From Mesostigma viride (lineage: Eukaryota; Streptophyta; Mesostigmatophyceae; Mesostigmatales; Mesostigmataceae), in contig RPFO01001900.1 of the NCBI GenBank assembly GCA_009746045.1, positions 1 to 64,000 of the forward strand: a stretch of 64,000 bases of DNA. Direction: 5' to 3'. Numbering within the stretch: the stretch's first letter is position 1; every line of letters starts with the position of its first letter. A program made the translations under genes and the position numbers. Of this stretch, positions 28,601 through 37,361 are shown one piece after another. The notes beneath the pieces were generated by a model that ran no database searches, was not told where the DNA came from, and worked only from the letters and a program-made list of their open reading frames with translations.

Positions 28601-28878
28601 TCGCGGCGGCGAGAGAGCTGCGTCCCGCCCAGCCACAGCGTCCTCCCCGCGGGGGCGATGCGGCGGTTGAGGATGAGCCGACTCAACTCGTCGAGCTCCT
28701 TCTCCTCGTCGGCCGTCAGCGGGGCGTCCTTGGCTCGGATCCAGAGCCAGCGCTGGTGGTCGATCACCCGTGCGACGACCTGGTCCCAACTCTCGAGTCC
28801 TCCCGACCCGTCGTCGAGCGGACGGTGGTACGTCCGCAGCGCGATCGCGGTCGCGCGGTCCGACGGGTTGACCTCCAT
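25660..28878 (-). CDS. Adenosylcobalamin-dependent class II ribonucleotide reductase (RTPR-type), two introns
   Basis: Three exons (28878-28228, 27596-27202, 26635-25660) join in frame to give 673 aa. The protein follows the monomeric Lactobacillus-type ribonucleoside triphosphate reductase throughout. Cys99 ('MFNCAF') and Cys359 ('FCNLSEI') match the redox pair; Cys348 and Glu350 in the spliced 'NPCCEI' match the thiyl-radical Cys and active-site Glu; 'KPSGTLSK' binds phosphate; the C-terminal 'DCVGGACPVK' supplies the re-reducing pair (Cys665/Cys670). It reduces ribonucleotides for DNA synthesis using coenzyme B12, needing neither oxygen nor a small subunit. Known nucleocytovirus reductases are usually class I. 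Cofactor supply could come from the adenosyltransferase at 40744. 'tataaaat' precedes the start. Confidence 0.92.
26598..27137 (-). CDS. ORF in RNR intron 2 running over the 3' splice site
   Basis: A 179-aa frame from the ATG at 27137, AT-rich in codon use, acidic and Cys-containing ('DGYHRFCLSTDDTKQIDTEI', 'LCDKYGELRRTGLVRCRSC'). It reads about 38 bp into exon 3 in a different frame, so translation would require unspliced RNA or its own transcript. No homing-endonuclease motif is visible. If genuine, splicing and expression of this ORF would be mutually exclusive. Real coding status uncertain. Confidence 0.4.
   Translation of the reverse strand: MGTRWFCRDNMDILSLDGWYEDVPRYVNEDGVDTNMLIPRSLDEALACLHFQCWAVEPPLDGPAICTDRLQKDEEEELREWAYSGPLSSCVSESGCRSDGYHRFCLSTDDTKQIDTEITRYWEDNIDLDTLYPYFEILGKSIQQLGYLCDKYGELRRTGLVRCRSCAVKSSSETSLSAT
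26636..27201 (-). other. Spliceosomal-type GT-AG intron 2 of the class II RNR gene
   Basis: The 5' splice site is TTG|GTGAGG (intron starts 27201) and the 3' site TTCTTGTGCAG|TGAAATC (ends 26636), 566 nt, phase 2. Splicing restores 'GVNPC' + 'CEILLGNKSFCNL', the active-site Cys-x-Glu motif, in frame. The intron is clearly more AT-rich than the exons and holds an ORF on the same strand (26598-27137). Confidence 0.85.
27597..28227 (-). other. Spliceosomal-type GT-AG intron 1 of the class II RNR gene
   Basis: The 5' splice site is CAG|GTGGGT (intron starts 28227) and the 3' site is TTTGCAG|AGTTC (intron ends 27597), 631 nt, phase 0. Removing it joins 'GERLAGYCWQ' to 'SSGDAQIARAFEKI', which keeps the exact spacing of the family's 'GFGGTASG' loop region. 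It contains an ORF on the opposite strand (27630-28217). Confidence 0.8.
27630..28217 (+). CDS. ORF nested antisense in RNR intron 1, basic helical protein
   Basis: A 195-aa frame on the plus strand lies wholly inside intron 1. Residues 1-60 are Arg/Lys/Ala-rich with three 'AAKSG/R' repeats. The remainder is helical and charged ('FTKSELKKRGVPKSDIS', 'ARERERKRKFDQNRLDAIY') and ends 'DLFLAELLKN'. I see no LAGLIDADG, HNH or GIY-YIG motif. Codon use in its second half is more AT-rich than the flanking exons, suggesting separate origin. It could be a DNA-binding protein or a mobile-intron passenger. Confidence 0.5.
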   Translation: MIRMKTATATKRAKRTRPARRPRKHRVRADNEGGTAEAGAAKSGAAKSGAAKRGRAPAIPQAHARVATFTEMLDLSNEDIDKAFERELQIERMAKDFTKSELKKRGVPKSDISKEVNQGQRNVRKLMLDTTLFTDRGLADRRKGMVAFDARERERKRKFDQNRLDAIYTANMKSIYGSKKRKKQDDLFLAELLKN

Positions 28879-28984
28879 GGTTCTCGGACGAGAGACGCAG
28901 TCCTACCCCCGCGGGGGACATTTTATATCAACTCCCTGACGCGATCCGTGTCGTCTCGACGACGATGCCGACGTCACCGAGTTG

Positions 28985-31900
28985 TCACGGCGTGACGGTG
29001 AAGTAATCGTACCGCCCCACGGACTTCCAGTTCGTCGACGCGCTGAACGAGGGCCATTGGGCGGACGTCACGACGCGGCATGGAAGGTTCTGCGGTTCGA
29101 ACATGCTGCCGTACCCGTGCGTCTTCGCGAACTCGTCGACGACCGACGACACGATGTTCGGCCACCCGACGTTCTGGAGGCCCATAAGCGCCGGAGTGGA
29201 CGGAAACTGCCCGGACCGTACGGCGAAGTTCAAGTCGACGAGGTGCACGACCTCGCGGGTTCCGAGGGCGCTCGCGGTGCGGCGGGGGACGTCCATGGAG
29301 TTGAAATAGAGTTTGTTTTTATTCGGATAATCGGAAAGCACAACACCCTGGATCCCGTCTTCCACCAACCCGGTGTACTGCAGCAATTCGGCGTTGTATG
29401 GCACGATCATGTACATCCCGCCGTCCATCCAGAAGTAGTCCTCGAGCTCGACGTACAGACTTAGTTTCAACAGGTAGTTGGTGTTCGTCGCGTTGTTGGA
29501 CACGGTCGTTACCCAGACGAAGTACACGTTCTGGAACAGCGTGGTGTCCCACAGGACCCACTCGTCGGTCGGGGCCACGAACGGTTGGGTGCCCGGGGTC
29601 GCGGAGGTCGCGGCGAGCCGCGATACCGACGTCGTCGTCGACGTGTCGACCTTGTTGGCGAGCGACAAGACCACGTCCAGCGACGTGTCCGTGAGCGTGC
29701 CGAGGACGTTGCCCGTCAGACTCGTGCCGCTCGCGTCGTCGCTCGCCGGCAGCGGTTTGCCCAGGAGCGTGGAGGTGGTTGCCGACCCCTGCGTCTTCAC
29801 GAACTGCAATGTCTCGTCGTCGTCGATGCGGAAGCCGTAGGTCACCTCGAGCGGCTGCGAGTCGTACTCGTTTGCATACCGGAACATCTGCGTGTTGGCG
29901 ATCTGATCCGCGGACATCGCGGGCGTCCCGCCACCCGCGGCGAGCGTGTCCACGAAACGCCAGTTCTTGAAGCCCGCGTTGATCGCCGTGCTCGAACTCT
30001 GTCGATAGCCCAGATAGATGCCGCGTTCCGTCAGTGTGTTGCTCAACTGTGCGACGGTGTTTGTCGCGGGGGAGACGTTCGCCATGGTTCGCCATCCGAG
30101 GCTAGTCATCTGGGGCAAAGCGCCGTTGATGTATAGGATGGGCGCCGTCGGCGTCAGGTGCACGCCGAGGACGAACTCGTTCGTGTCGACGACGGCCGCG
30201 GCCGTCTCGGTGTACGCGTTGCCCGTGAACATAAGGATGCGCCCGCCGCGCCATACCCACACGCTTACGTAATACCCCGCCGCATCGAGGTTGCCGACCG
30301 TTAACAGCTCGACCATATTCGCGTTGGAGTTTGTAACGTTCGTTGCCGTCCACGGTGCGGTCATCGCCGATCCTGATGCAGACCCAACGACCCCTCCGGT
30401 CGCAGCCGCGAACGAGGATAGGGGCTTCACGATCCCGCACGCGAGGACGTTCGTCCCTCCTCTGGATGGGAAGACGCTAGTAGCGTAGTAGTATGACTTG
30501 GTGAGATTGACCCCGATCGAGGTTTGAAAGTATCCGTCCGTACTATGTTGCGGGACGAGCAGATTGGGATCCGCGTAAGTTATTCCGTTCTTAAAACGAA
30601 CATATTCCACCGTACATGCCGATTGCGATCCGTATCTGTTGTTGTAGCCGAGACGGAGTATGTTGTAACCATCCGTGATCGGTACGTTAGAAAGAAATGT
30701 GGATCCCGACCATATTACACCTATATTACTTGGCATCGCCAGCGAGATCTCCACGTCGTCATACCACAACCTGAACAACTTTGAGGGGTCCGTATAGGTT
30801 GTTGACCCCGCCGGGGCCTTTAGCCTAGCGAGCCTGTATTTGTGATATGCCCCGTCGTTGGGAAGCCCCTTACCCGGGGCTCGGGTGCTGATCGTCGACG
30901 AGGGGATAGAAAGTTGTTGATCCCCGTAAATAGGATTGACGTTTCTCGACTCTGTCGATATAATGATACCCCCGCTAGAACTGAGCACCTGAATACGTCG
31001 AGTGTTGCCGTCGGTACCCATCCACATTATGTTGAACGAATTTGAGCCGGTTGTAGCAACGCTCGCTTCCATCGTCCACTCGCCGTATCCGTCGTCGGTA
31101 GTGTAACCAGTGAAGTTCAAACCGGTTGCCTGCACAAATGCCGGATTTTGAGCGGGACCACCTGCTGGAAGTGTGACTACACCTGTTGTCCCTGAGGGGC
31201 CTGTGGCTGGTGCATTGATCGTAAAGGCGCCGGGCAAGCCTCCGCTGCCGGAAACGTTGTTCGCCTTGCTCGTGGGAGCGGCAGGGTCGTTGAACCACTC
31301 GCCGAGCCAGGCATCGGACATGGAGGAAGTCGCCACGTACGTCAGAGACGCGGAACCCGCCGAGTCAGCGGTCAGGTAAGGTCCCGCCCCCGTGTAACTC
31401 GGCAGTTTCCACAAGTGCGGCTCGGTCGTCGCGCCGTTGCTGACGGGGAGTTCGCTGAGCGTCACGTTGGTCCCGGGCGCCTTCCTCCTCCCCGCGTCGA
31501 TCCACCTCGACAGCATCACCTGGCCGCCCCTCACGTGCCAGTACGACCCCGTCTCGTCCCCCCTCTCCTGCCCCGCGTTCTTCCGCCACCTCAGCGACCG
31601 TTCTGCCGCCTTGCCGTTGACGGCCCCGTTGCCCTCCACCACGATCCCCGCCCCGTCCGCGTCCGCGTTCGTCGTCGTCGCGTTCGACAGCACCAGCGTC
31701 TTGTCCAGCACCGTGACGTTCGCCGTGCTCGTGTTCGCGCTCGACAGCTCCCCGTCCACTTGCACCGTCCCCTTCACCTTGACCGCCCCGCTCGCCGGGT
31801 TCAAGAACAGGTCCCCGCGCGTCGTCCCGATCTTGCCGCCGTCGCGGTCCGTGCTGCGGAGGACCAAGTCCTTGTCCACGCGCACCGTGGCCGCGGAGGA

Positions 31901-32875
31901 AACGAGGAGCGTGGGGTTCGACGTCGACACGCTCGAGTCGACAAACTTCACCTGCTCGACGGCCACGCACGAACCAGCGACGGCCGTGTCCCCCGTGATC
32001 CAGAGGTTCCCGCCGGACGCGGCCGACGCCCTCTTCGCGCCCGATATCGCGACCGCGTTGTCTGAGTACGAGTGCGGCTGGCTAGTCTCAGACTGCGCGG
32101 ACACCGCCGTCTTCTCGGACGTGGTCGGTCGCACGACAATCTTGGTGTCCGGGTCCGCGCCCTCATTCGCTATGGACGGGGCCAACGTCACACCGGACCT
32201 GGCGCCCAGACGCACCTCGCCCGTCGTCGATTTGTCCGCGGACACCCGCAACTGGGCGCTCGACCGGACTTCCATGTCGACCGCGCCGGAGTCGACGACG
32301 CCGCGCCACTGCGTCTTGGCGGTGGCGTTGGCGCCCCCCGCGAAGTTGTTGCCCGTGCCGTTGAACGCAAACCCGAACGCGATCTCCGGGTTCGCGGTGT
32401 CGTTTCCCCTCTCGGCGCGCACGGACAGGATGGTCGGGGTCGGGACGACCGCGGTGTTCGTGACGGTCTGCGCCTGGCCGTGCGCGACGAACCGCGAGTC
32501 CTGCACGATGACCTCCTTCGTCGTGTCGAAGGGCATGAGCAGGAGGTGGTTCCCCGTGGATTTCAAGACGGTGTTTTTCGTCTCGGTCACGCCCGAATTC
32601 TTCGTGTAATCGGCGACGGGCCCGCTGTCGACCGTGACGTCCCCCGCGACCTGCAGGTCGCCGTGAATCACGACCTGGTTGACGGACGCGTCGGCGGTCG
32701 GAGGCGCGAGGGCGTCCACCGAGTTGCCGTTGACCGCGTTCGGGACGAGATCGATCTTCCCACCCGACAGGATCGTGATCCCCGACGAGAGGGAGGACGG
32801 GTCGGACCCGATTTCCTCGGAATACAGTTTCTTCAATCGGCCCGTTCTCAGTTCGCTCAGCGGGGTGGCGTTCAT
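28985..32875 (-). CDS. Large fibre-like structural protein with lectin-like (LamG/ConA-type) segment
   Basis: A fully open 1,296-aa frame. The N-terminal ~350 residues are paralogous to the 32903-36028 protein ('GRLKKLYSEEIGSDP', 'LLLMPFDTTKEVIVQDSRFV', 'GDLFLNPASGAVKVKGTVQV') and look like a repetitive beta structure of phage/viral fibre type. Near residues 560-790 there is an inserted beta-sandwich resembling a concanavalin-like LamG domain ('YHKYRLARL', 'LFRLWYDDVEIS'). The C-terminal part again pairs with the paralogue ('YDSQPLEVTYGFRIDDDETLQFVKT') and then adds about 200 unique residues. Probably a virion surface protein; sugar binding is inference. 'ctatacgg' precedes the ATG. Confidence 0.7.
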   Translation of the reverse strand: MNATPLSELRTGRLKKLYSEEIGSDPSSLSSGITILSGGKIDLVPNAVNGNSVDALAPPTADASVNQVVIHGDLQVAGDVTVDSGPVADYTKNSGVTETKNTVLKSTGNHLLLMPFDTTKEVIVQDSRFVAHGQAQTVTNTAVVPTPTILSVRAERGNDTANPEIAFGFAFNGTGNNFAGGANATAKTQWRGVVDSGAVDMEVRSSAQLRVSADKSTTGEVRLGARSGVTLAPSIANEGADPDTKIVVRPTTSEKTAVSAQSETSQPHSYSDNAVAISGAKRASAASGGNLWITGDTAVAGSCVAVEQVKFVDSSVSTSNPTLLVSSAATVRVDKDLVLRSTDRDGGKIGTTRGDLFLNPASGAVKVKGTVQVDGELSSANTSTANVTVLDKTLVLSNATTTNADADGAGIVVEGNGAVNGKAAERSLRWRKNAGQERGDETGSYWHVRGGQVMLSRWIDAGRRKAPGTNVTLSELPVSNGATTEPHLWKLPSYTGAGPYLTADSAGSASLTYVATSSMSDAWLGEWFNDPAAPTSKANNVSGSGGLPGAFTINAPATGPSGTTGVVTLPAGGPAQNPAFVQATGLNFTGYTTDDGYGEWTMEASVATTGSNSFNIMWMGTDGNTRRIQVLSSSGGIIISTESRNVNPIYGDQQLSIPSSTISTRAPGKGLPNDGAYHKYRLARLKAPAGSTTYTDPSKLFRLWYDDVEISLAMPSNIGVIWSGSTFLSNVPITDGYNILRLGYNNRYGSQSACTVEYVRFKNGITYADPNLLVPQHSTDGYFQTSIGVNLTKSYYYATSVFPSRGGTNVLACGIVKPLSSFAAATGGVVGSASGSAMTAPWTATNVTNSNANMVELLTVGNLDAAGYYVSVWVWRGGRILMFTGNAYTETAAAVVDTNEFVLGVHLTPTAPILYINGALPQMTSLGWRTMANVSPATNTVAQLSNTLTERGIYLGYRQSSSTAINAGFKNWRFVDTLAAGGGTPAMSADQIANTQMFRYANEYDSQPLEVTYGFRIDDDETLQFVKTQGSATTSTLLGKPLPASDDASGTSLTGNVLGTLTDTSLDVVLSLANKVDTSTTTSVSRLAATSATPGTQPFVAPTDEWVLWDTTLFQNVYFVWVTTVSNNATNTNYLLKLSLYVELEDYFWMDGGMYMIVPYNAELLQYTGLVEDGIQGVVLSDYPNKNKLYFNSMDVPRRTASALGTREVVHLVDLNFAVRSGQFPSTPALMGLQNVGWPNIVSSVVDEFAKTHGYGSMFEPQNLPCRVVTSAQWPSFSASTNWKSVGRYDYFTVTP

Positions 32876-32902
32876 GTCCGTATAGAGTTGGACGCAGAGA
32901 TT

Positions 32903-35900
32903 TTACGAAACCTTGTTCAACAGCTCCAACACGACGTTCACCGTGCCGTCCTCGACCGTTCCCATCGAGTTCCCATCGAGAGCGGTCCCGCTTATGTTGT
33001 CGCTCGCGGGCATCGGGTTGCCGAGGAGGGTGGTCGTGGTCGCCGACCCTTGCGTCTTCACGATCTGGAGCGTCTCGTCGTCTCCGATGCGGAAGCCGTA
33101 CGTCACCATGAGCGGTTCCGAGTCGTACTCGTCCGCGTACCGGTACAGCTGCGTGTACATGATCTGGGACGAGGACATCGTGGCCGTCGACCCCCCCGCG
33201 GCGAGAGTGTCCACGACGCGCCAGTTCTTGAATCCGATGTTGAAAGGGTTGGTGTTCGCCGGGTTCGCCGGGTACGCGCTCCTAGCGCCCAAATAGATCC
33301 CGCGTTCGGTGCCGGTTGCGCTCAGCGACACGCCGGTCGCGCCGGTAAACGAGGCGTTCGCCGTTATGGTGCGCCATCCGGCAGTCGTCATCGTCGCCGG
33401 CGTCCCGTTCACGTACAGCACCGGTCCCGTGGAGGACAAGAGGACGCCGAGGACGAACTCGCTCGCCCCGACCACGATCCCCGAGGTCTCGGTGTAGTGG
33501 TTGCCCGTGAACATGAGGAGCCTGCCGCCTCGCCACGCCCACACGCTCACGTAACTTCCGGCCGTCCCGTCCTTGCCGATGGTTAACAATTCGGCCATGT
33601 TGACGTTCGTGTTTGTCGAGTTCGCGACGCCGCACAGGAACGGGGCCGTCATCGCGGCTCCCGCCCCGGTGCCGACGTCTCCGCCCGTCGCCGTCGACAG
33701 GGAGGTGAACGGCTTCACGATCCCGGTGACGAGGGTGTCATAACCGGTTGTCGTCCTCCCGATGTTCGTGGCGCTATAATAGGACACGGTCACCGTCCCG
33801 TTTCCGTAGTTAGTCTGAAAATACCCGCCCGCGGTGTGAGACGCCGTGCCCGGGGGAGTCGACGTGTACGTTAGCACGGCGGATCCCGTCGTGGCGGTCC
33901 CGTTCGTCGCCAGCGTCCACATGTTGGATTCGGTCGACGCGCCCTTTATGGGCAGGCTGCTGAGGAGCACGTTGGTCCCGGGAGCCTTCCTCTTCGTGGT
34001 GTCGATGAGACGCGAGAACATCAGCTGACCGCCCTTGATGTGCCAGTACGACCCGGTGTTATCGCCCAGCTCTTGCGCGACGTTTTTCTTCCACGTGATC
34101 GATCGTTCGGCGGCCTTGCTGTTGATCGCCCCGTCGCCCGCGACGACGAGCCCCGCGCCGTCGGCGTTCACGTTCGTCGGCGGGCTCACGAGCTCGATGC
34201 GCACGTCGTCGAACGTCAGCGGGACAAGGTACCCCGTGCCGTCGTTGCCCAGGACGAGGGCGGGGCTTGACAGCGAGTGGGTCGCGAGGCCGGTGCCCGT
34301 GGAGACGCTCTTTTGGACGCCGTCGACGAATATTTCAAAGGTCGACAGAGAGTTCAACGGAGCATCGACGTACGTCCGCCTCATCGTGACCTTGTACTTC
34401 TTCTGCGTCGACGCGGCCATCGCGAGCGTGTTCACGGGCGTCGCGAGTGTCACTCCGCCGGCGGTCGCCTCGATCTTACCGTCTCCATACCAGTTACATA
34501 TCAGAGTACCGTATGAAAACAACCGACGAACCGTGGTGGCACCGCTGACCGGTACGCCATTGTACGAAATGTTGAATGAGATCTCGTACGACTGGGTGCC
34601 CGTCGGGAAGGCGGGAACGTTGGCCGCCGTCGCCGCCGCGTTGGTGGTGGGAGTGGCCCCTCCCGGCAGGATCAGGGCGCCGTTCGAGATGCTAGCCTTG
34701 CCCGTCGTGAACGTAATCGGCACGCCCGTCGTGTTCGCTGTGGTCGGCGCGCTCGTCGCCGAGTTTCCGTCGAATGCCCAGGTTGCGACCGTCGTGTTTT
34801 GGGTGTTCGCGAGGCTTAGGGTCTTCTCCATGATGACCGAGTTCAACACCGTCGTGTTCACGCTCGTCAGCGTCCCGTCCACCTGCACGTTGCCGTTCAC
34901 CTTGACGACCCCGCTCGCGGGGTTGAGGAACAGATCCCCGCTCGACGTCGCGATCTTGCCGCCGACGTCCACGTCCGGGCTCTTCAGGACCAGGTCTGCC
35001 GCGATGGTCACATTCGACGCGGCAGACAGCGAGAGGGTAGGGTTCGTGGTCGACACGCTCGAGTCGACGAACTTCACTTGCTCGACGGCCACGCTGCTGC
35101 CGGCGACGGCCGTGTCACCCGTGATCCAGAGGTTTCCGCCGTTTCCCGTGTTACCGAGCCCCTTCTTGCTCATGACCGTGACCGCGTCGGCGGAGTAGGT
35201 GTGAGCCTGGCGCGTCTCCGTCGGCACGCCGGCTTGCACGAGCGTAAAATTGGTGGTCACCTTTTCCGCCGCCGCGTCGGTCGCGGGCACCTGCAGGACG
35301 AGTTTTGTGAGAGGGTCCGCGCCCTCGGTCGCTATGGCTGGGGCGATCGTGATCGCGGACCCGGCTCCCACGCGCACCTCGCCCCCCGACGATTTGTCCG
35401 CGGACACGCGCAACTGGGTGCTCGACCTCAGCTCCATGTCCACGGCCCCCGAGTCGATGACGCCGCGCCACTTCGTTTGGGCCGTGCCGTCGGTCGTGAA
35501 ACCGGTACCCTGATGGAATACGAGCCCCATCGCGATTTCTTGGTTCACGGGGTCGGTTTCCCTCTCGGCTCGCACGGAGAAGCTGTCGGGGGTCGGGACG
35601 ACCGCGGTCGAGCCGGTGATCTCCTTCGCCGAGCGGTGCGCGACGAACCGGGAGTCCTGCACGATGACCTCCTTCGTCGCGTCGAAGGGCATGAGCAGGA
35701 GGTGGTTGGTCGTGGACTTGAGGAGCGAGTTGTTCGTTTCGGTCGTCGTACTGTTCTTCGTGTAATCCGCGGTCTGCAACATGCCCTTGTCCGTGCTCAT
35801 GGACCCCATGACGCGCATGTTGCCGTGGATCACGACCGTGTTGTTAGGATCGAGCACGGGGTTGGTCCGAGTGGCGTCGTTGCCGCCGGACACGTTCGGC

Positions 35901-36028
35901 ACGATATCGATCTTACCCTGCGACACGATCGTCACCCCCGACGTCGTGCTGGCCGGGTCGGACTCGATCTCCTCGGTGTACAGCTTCTTGAGCCTGCCCA
36001 CGCCCATGTCCTTGAGAGGAGTGGTCAT
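32903..36028 (-). CDS. Large fibre-like structural protein, paralogue of the adjacent gene
   Basis: A fully open 1,041-aa frame from the ATG at 36028, with 'aactatag' about 15 bp upstream. It shares with its downstream neighbour the start ('GRLKKLYTEEIESDP'), the mid segment ('LLLMPFDATKEVIVQDSRFV', 'GDLFLNPASGVVKVNGNVQV') and the late segment ('YDSEPLMVTYGFRIGDDETL'). It carries its own inserted beta-sandwich near residues 425-620 ('YEISFNISYNGVPVSGAT', 'STFEIFVDGVQKSV', 'VPLTFDDVRIELV'). It ends shortly after 'LLGNPMPASDNISGTAL'. The pair arose by tandem duplication; both are probably virion fibres or surface proteins. Confidence 0.7.
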   Translation of the reverse strand: MTTPLKDMGVGRLKKLYTEEIESDPASTTSGVTIVSQGKIDIVPNVSGGNDATRTNPVLDPNNTVVIHGNMRVMGSMSTDKGMLQTADYTKNSTTTETNNSLLKSTTNHLLLMPFDATKEVIVQDSRFVAHRSAKEITGSTAVVPTPDSFSVRAERETDPVNQEIAMGLVFHQGTGFTTDGTAQTKWRGVIDSGAVDMELRSSTQLRVSADKSSGGEVRVGAGSAITIAPAIATEGADPLTKLVLQVPATDAAAEKVTTNFTLVQAGVPTETRQAHTYSADAVTVMSKKGLGNTGNGGNLWITGDTAVAGSSVAVEQVKFVDSSVSTTNPTLSLSAASNVTIAADLVLKSPDVDVGGKIATSSGDLFLNPASGVVKVNGNVQVDGTLTSVNTTVLNSVIMEKTLSLANTQNTTVATWAFDGNSATSAPTTANTTGVPITFTTGKASISNGALILPGGATPTTNAAATAANVPAFPTGTQSYEISFNISYNGVPVSGATTVRRLFSYGTLICNWYGDGKIEATAGGVTLATPVNTLAMAASTQKKYKVTMRRTYVDAPLNSLSTFEIFVDGVQKSVSTGTGLATHSLSSPALVLGNDGTGYLVPLTFDDVRIELVSPPTNVNADGAGLVVAGDGAINSKAAERSITWKKNVAQELGDNTGSYWHIKGGQLMFSRLIDTTKRKAPGTNVLLSSLPIKGASTESNMWTLATNGTATTGSAVLTYTSTPPGTASHTAGGYFQTNYGNGTVTVSYYSATNIGRTTTGYDTLVTGIVKPFTSLSTATGGDVGTGAGAAMTAPFLCGVANSTNTNVNMAELLTIGKDGTAGSYVSVWAWRGGRLLMFTGNHYTETSGIVVGASEFVLGVLLSSTGPVLYVNGTPATMTTAGWRTITANASFTGATGVSLSATGTERGIYLGARSAYPANPANTNPFNIGFKNWRVVDTLAAGGSTATMSSSQIMYTQLYRYADEYDSEPLMVTYGFRIGDDETLQIVKTQGSATTTTLLGNPMPASDNISGTALDGNSMGTVEDGTVNVVLELLNKVS

Positions 36029-36081
36029 GTTTACGGGTCTATAGTTGGTCACGAAGAAAATTGTTTTATTAGGATAACGAA

Positions 36082-36927
36082 TCAACGCGGGCCAGCGATC
36101 GCGGCTTCCCTAGTCGCTTTCTGATTGAGACGCATCACTTTCGCGTTCTCTCGGATGCAAGCCCTATCCGTCTGAAAATCGTGCAACCCCCGCTCCCTAA
36201 AGATGGGCTCGAAGAGCTCCCTACTCCTATTGGCCACCACGACAGGGTTGGCGTCCGTCCGCTTGATCTGGTCCGCCTCGCTCACCTGCAAGAAGTACAT
36301 GGCGGCTGATTGGACCTTGCTGTTCGTGTCGCGCGACGAACCGGTCGCGCCGTAGAGAGCGCGCAACTCGGCGGCCGTCTTGCCCGTCACGGTCAGGTTG
36401 TTCGTGTTGTGCACAGGAATGTACATGTTCCCCATCCCTTCGTGAGCGTCGACATAGGCCTTGATGGCCGCGTTCAACTCCTTCGTCGCCCATGAACTCT
36501 GGATGCGCGGATGCTCCTCCAGATTGGCCAGCGCGCCCTCGTTGGCACCCGCCCGACGGAGGATGTCCTCGGCGAGTGTCCGGTCGGCGTTCAGGTACCG
36601 CTCCAAGAGGACGGACATCTGCTCGCGGAACCTGGCCGCGACCTTGCCAGGCAGCAGCATTAGGATGCGAGTCAAGCCCTGGCGGTCGGTCACCGGGGTG
36701 TCTCGCTGCCGGGCCCCGGGGAATTTCCAGAGGTGGCAAAGCGCCACCACTTCCTCATGAGTCTCCTTGAGCCTCGCCCAAGTCTTTTTCGCGCACGAAT
36801 CTCCGATAGTAGTCATCGCGTCGTATACCGATATTCTGCCGTCGTCCGTCATACGGATCTTACCCGCGAAACGAGGGTCGTCCCCCGATCCGTCGGCTGG
36901 CGTCAGGTACCTGACGACGGATGCCAT
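36082..36927 (-). CDS. BRO/KilA-N-like DNA-binding candidate
   Basis: 281 aa from the ATG at 36927. The N-terminal ~110 residues ('KIRMTDDGRISVYDAMTTIG', 'WARLKETHEEVV', 'TPVTDRQGLTRILMLLPGK') resemble the start of BRO-N/KilA-N-like viral domains, where 'g.iSvyDaI...' is followed by a Trp-x-Arg-Leu motif and 'TPV...L..I...LPG'. Such domains bind DNA in many large DNA viruses. The middle and C-terminal parts are helical with 'NTNNLTVTGKTAAELRALYG'. It is tightly packed against the fibre gene downstream. The assignment is by motif only. Confidence 0.5.
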   Translation of the reverse strand: MASVVRYLTPADGSGDDPRFAGKIRMTDDGRISVYDAMTTIGDSCAKKTWARLKETHEEVVALCHLWKFPGARQRDTPVTDRQGLTRILMLLPGKVAARFREQMSVLLERYLNADRTLAEDILRRAGANEGALANLEEHPRIQSSWATKELNAAIKAYVDAHEGMGNMYIPVHNTNNLTVTGKTAAELRALYGATGSSRDTNSKVQSAAMYFLQVSEADQIKRTDANPVVVANRSRELFEPIFRERGLHDFQTDRACIRENAKVMRLNQKATREAAIAGPR

Positions 36928-37079
36928 GGATACTTCACGGTCTTGCACGAAAAGCAAGTTTTCGTTCCAGCCGCACCCTATTTATCCTTTTCCTCTAACA
37001 CAAACCGACACGACACGACGCCGACACGAACCGACACGATCGACCGGAATTATTTCTACGGCAATACCATACCGTCGCC

Positions 37080-37337
37080 ATGAGATGCAAGAGCAAGACG
37101 GCCGCGCACGGCGGTCGATGCAAGAACACGGCGAGGGCCGGGCGGGTCACGTGCGCCGCCCATGCACGCAAGACGCGCACCGCGAGCCACGAAGCCGCGA
37201 GTTTCCGATCGTTCATCCGCGGAATTTTCCGACGCGGACGATCTCGCCACCCCCTCCTTGGGCGTTCTGGTCCTCCTCCGAAGTCCGCGGAGGCGACCCC
37301 AGCCGCTACCGCCGTCACCGCGGCGGGTCCGAGTTAA
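37080..37337 (+). CDS. Small Cys/His zinc-motif protein
   Basis: 85 aa. Residues 3-30 carry C-x10-C-x10-C-x2-H ('CKSKTAAHGGRC' ... 'TCAAH'), almost identical in design to the protein at 12918. The rest is Arg/Ser/Pro-rich and low complexity. A member of the four-copy family described in the findings. Confidence 0.65.
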   Translation: MRCKSKTAAHGGRCKNTARAGRVTCAAHARKTRTASHEAASFRSFIRGIFRRGRSRHPLLGRSGPPPKSAEATPAATAVTAAGPS

Positions 37338-37361
37338 TATCCCAAATCGTTTTATGACACG

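Noticed and set aside
31437-35198. Long plus-strand open frames (over 380 codons) opposite the two fibre genes, including 31437-32609, 32072-33586 and 34035-35198
   Set aside because: They are antisense shadows of intact minus-strand genes in GC-rich DNA, have no domains, and lack promoter-like starts.
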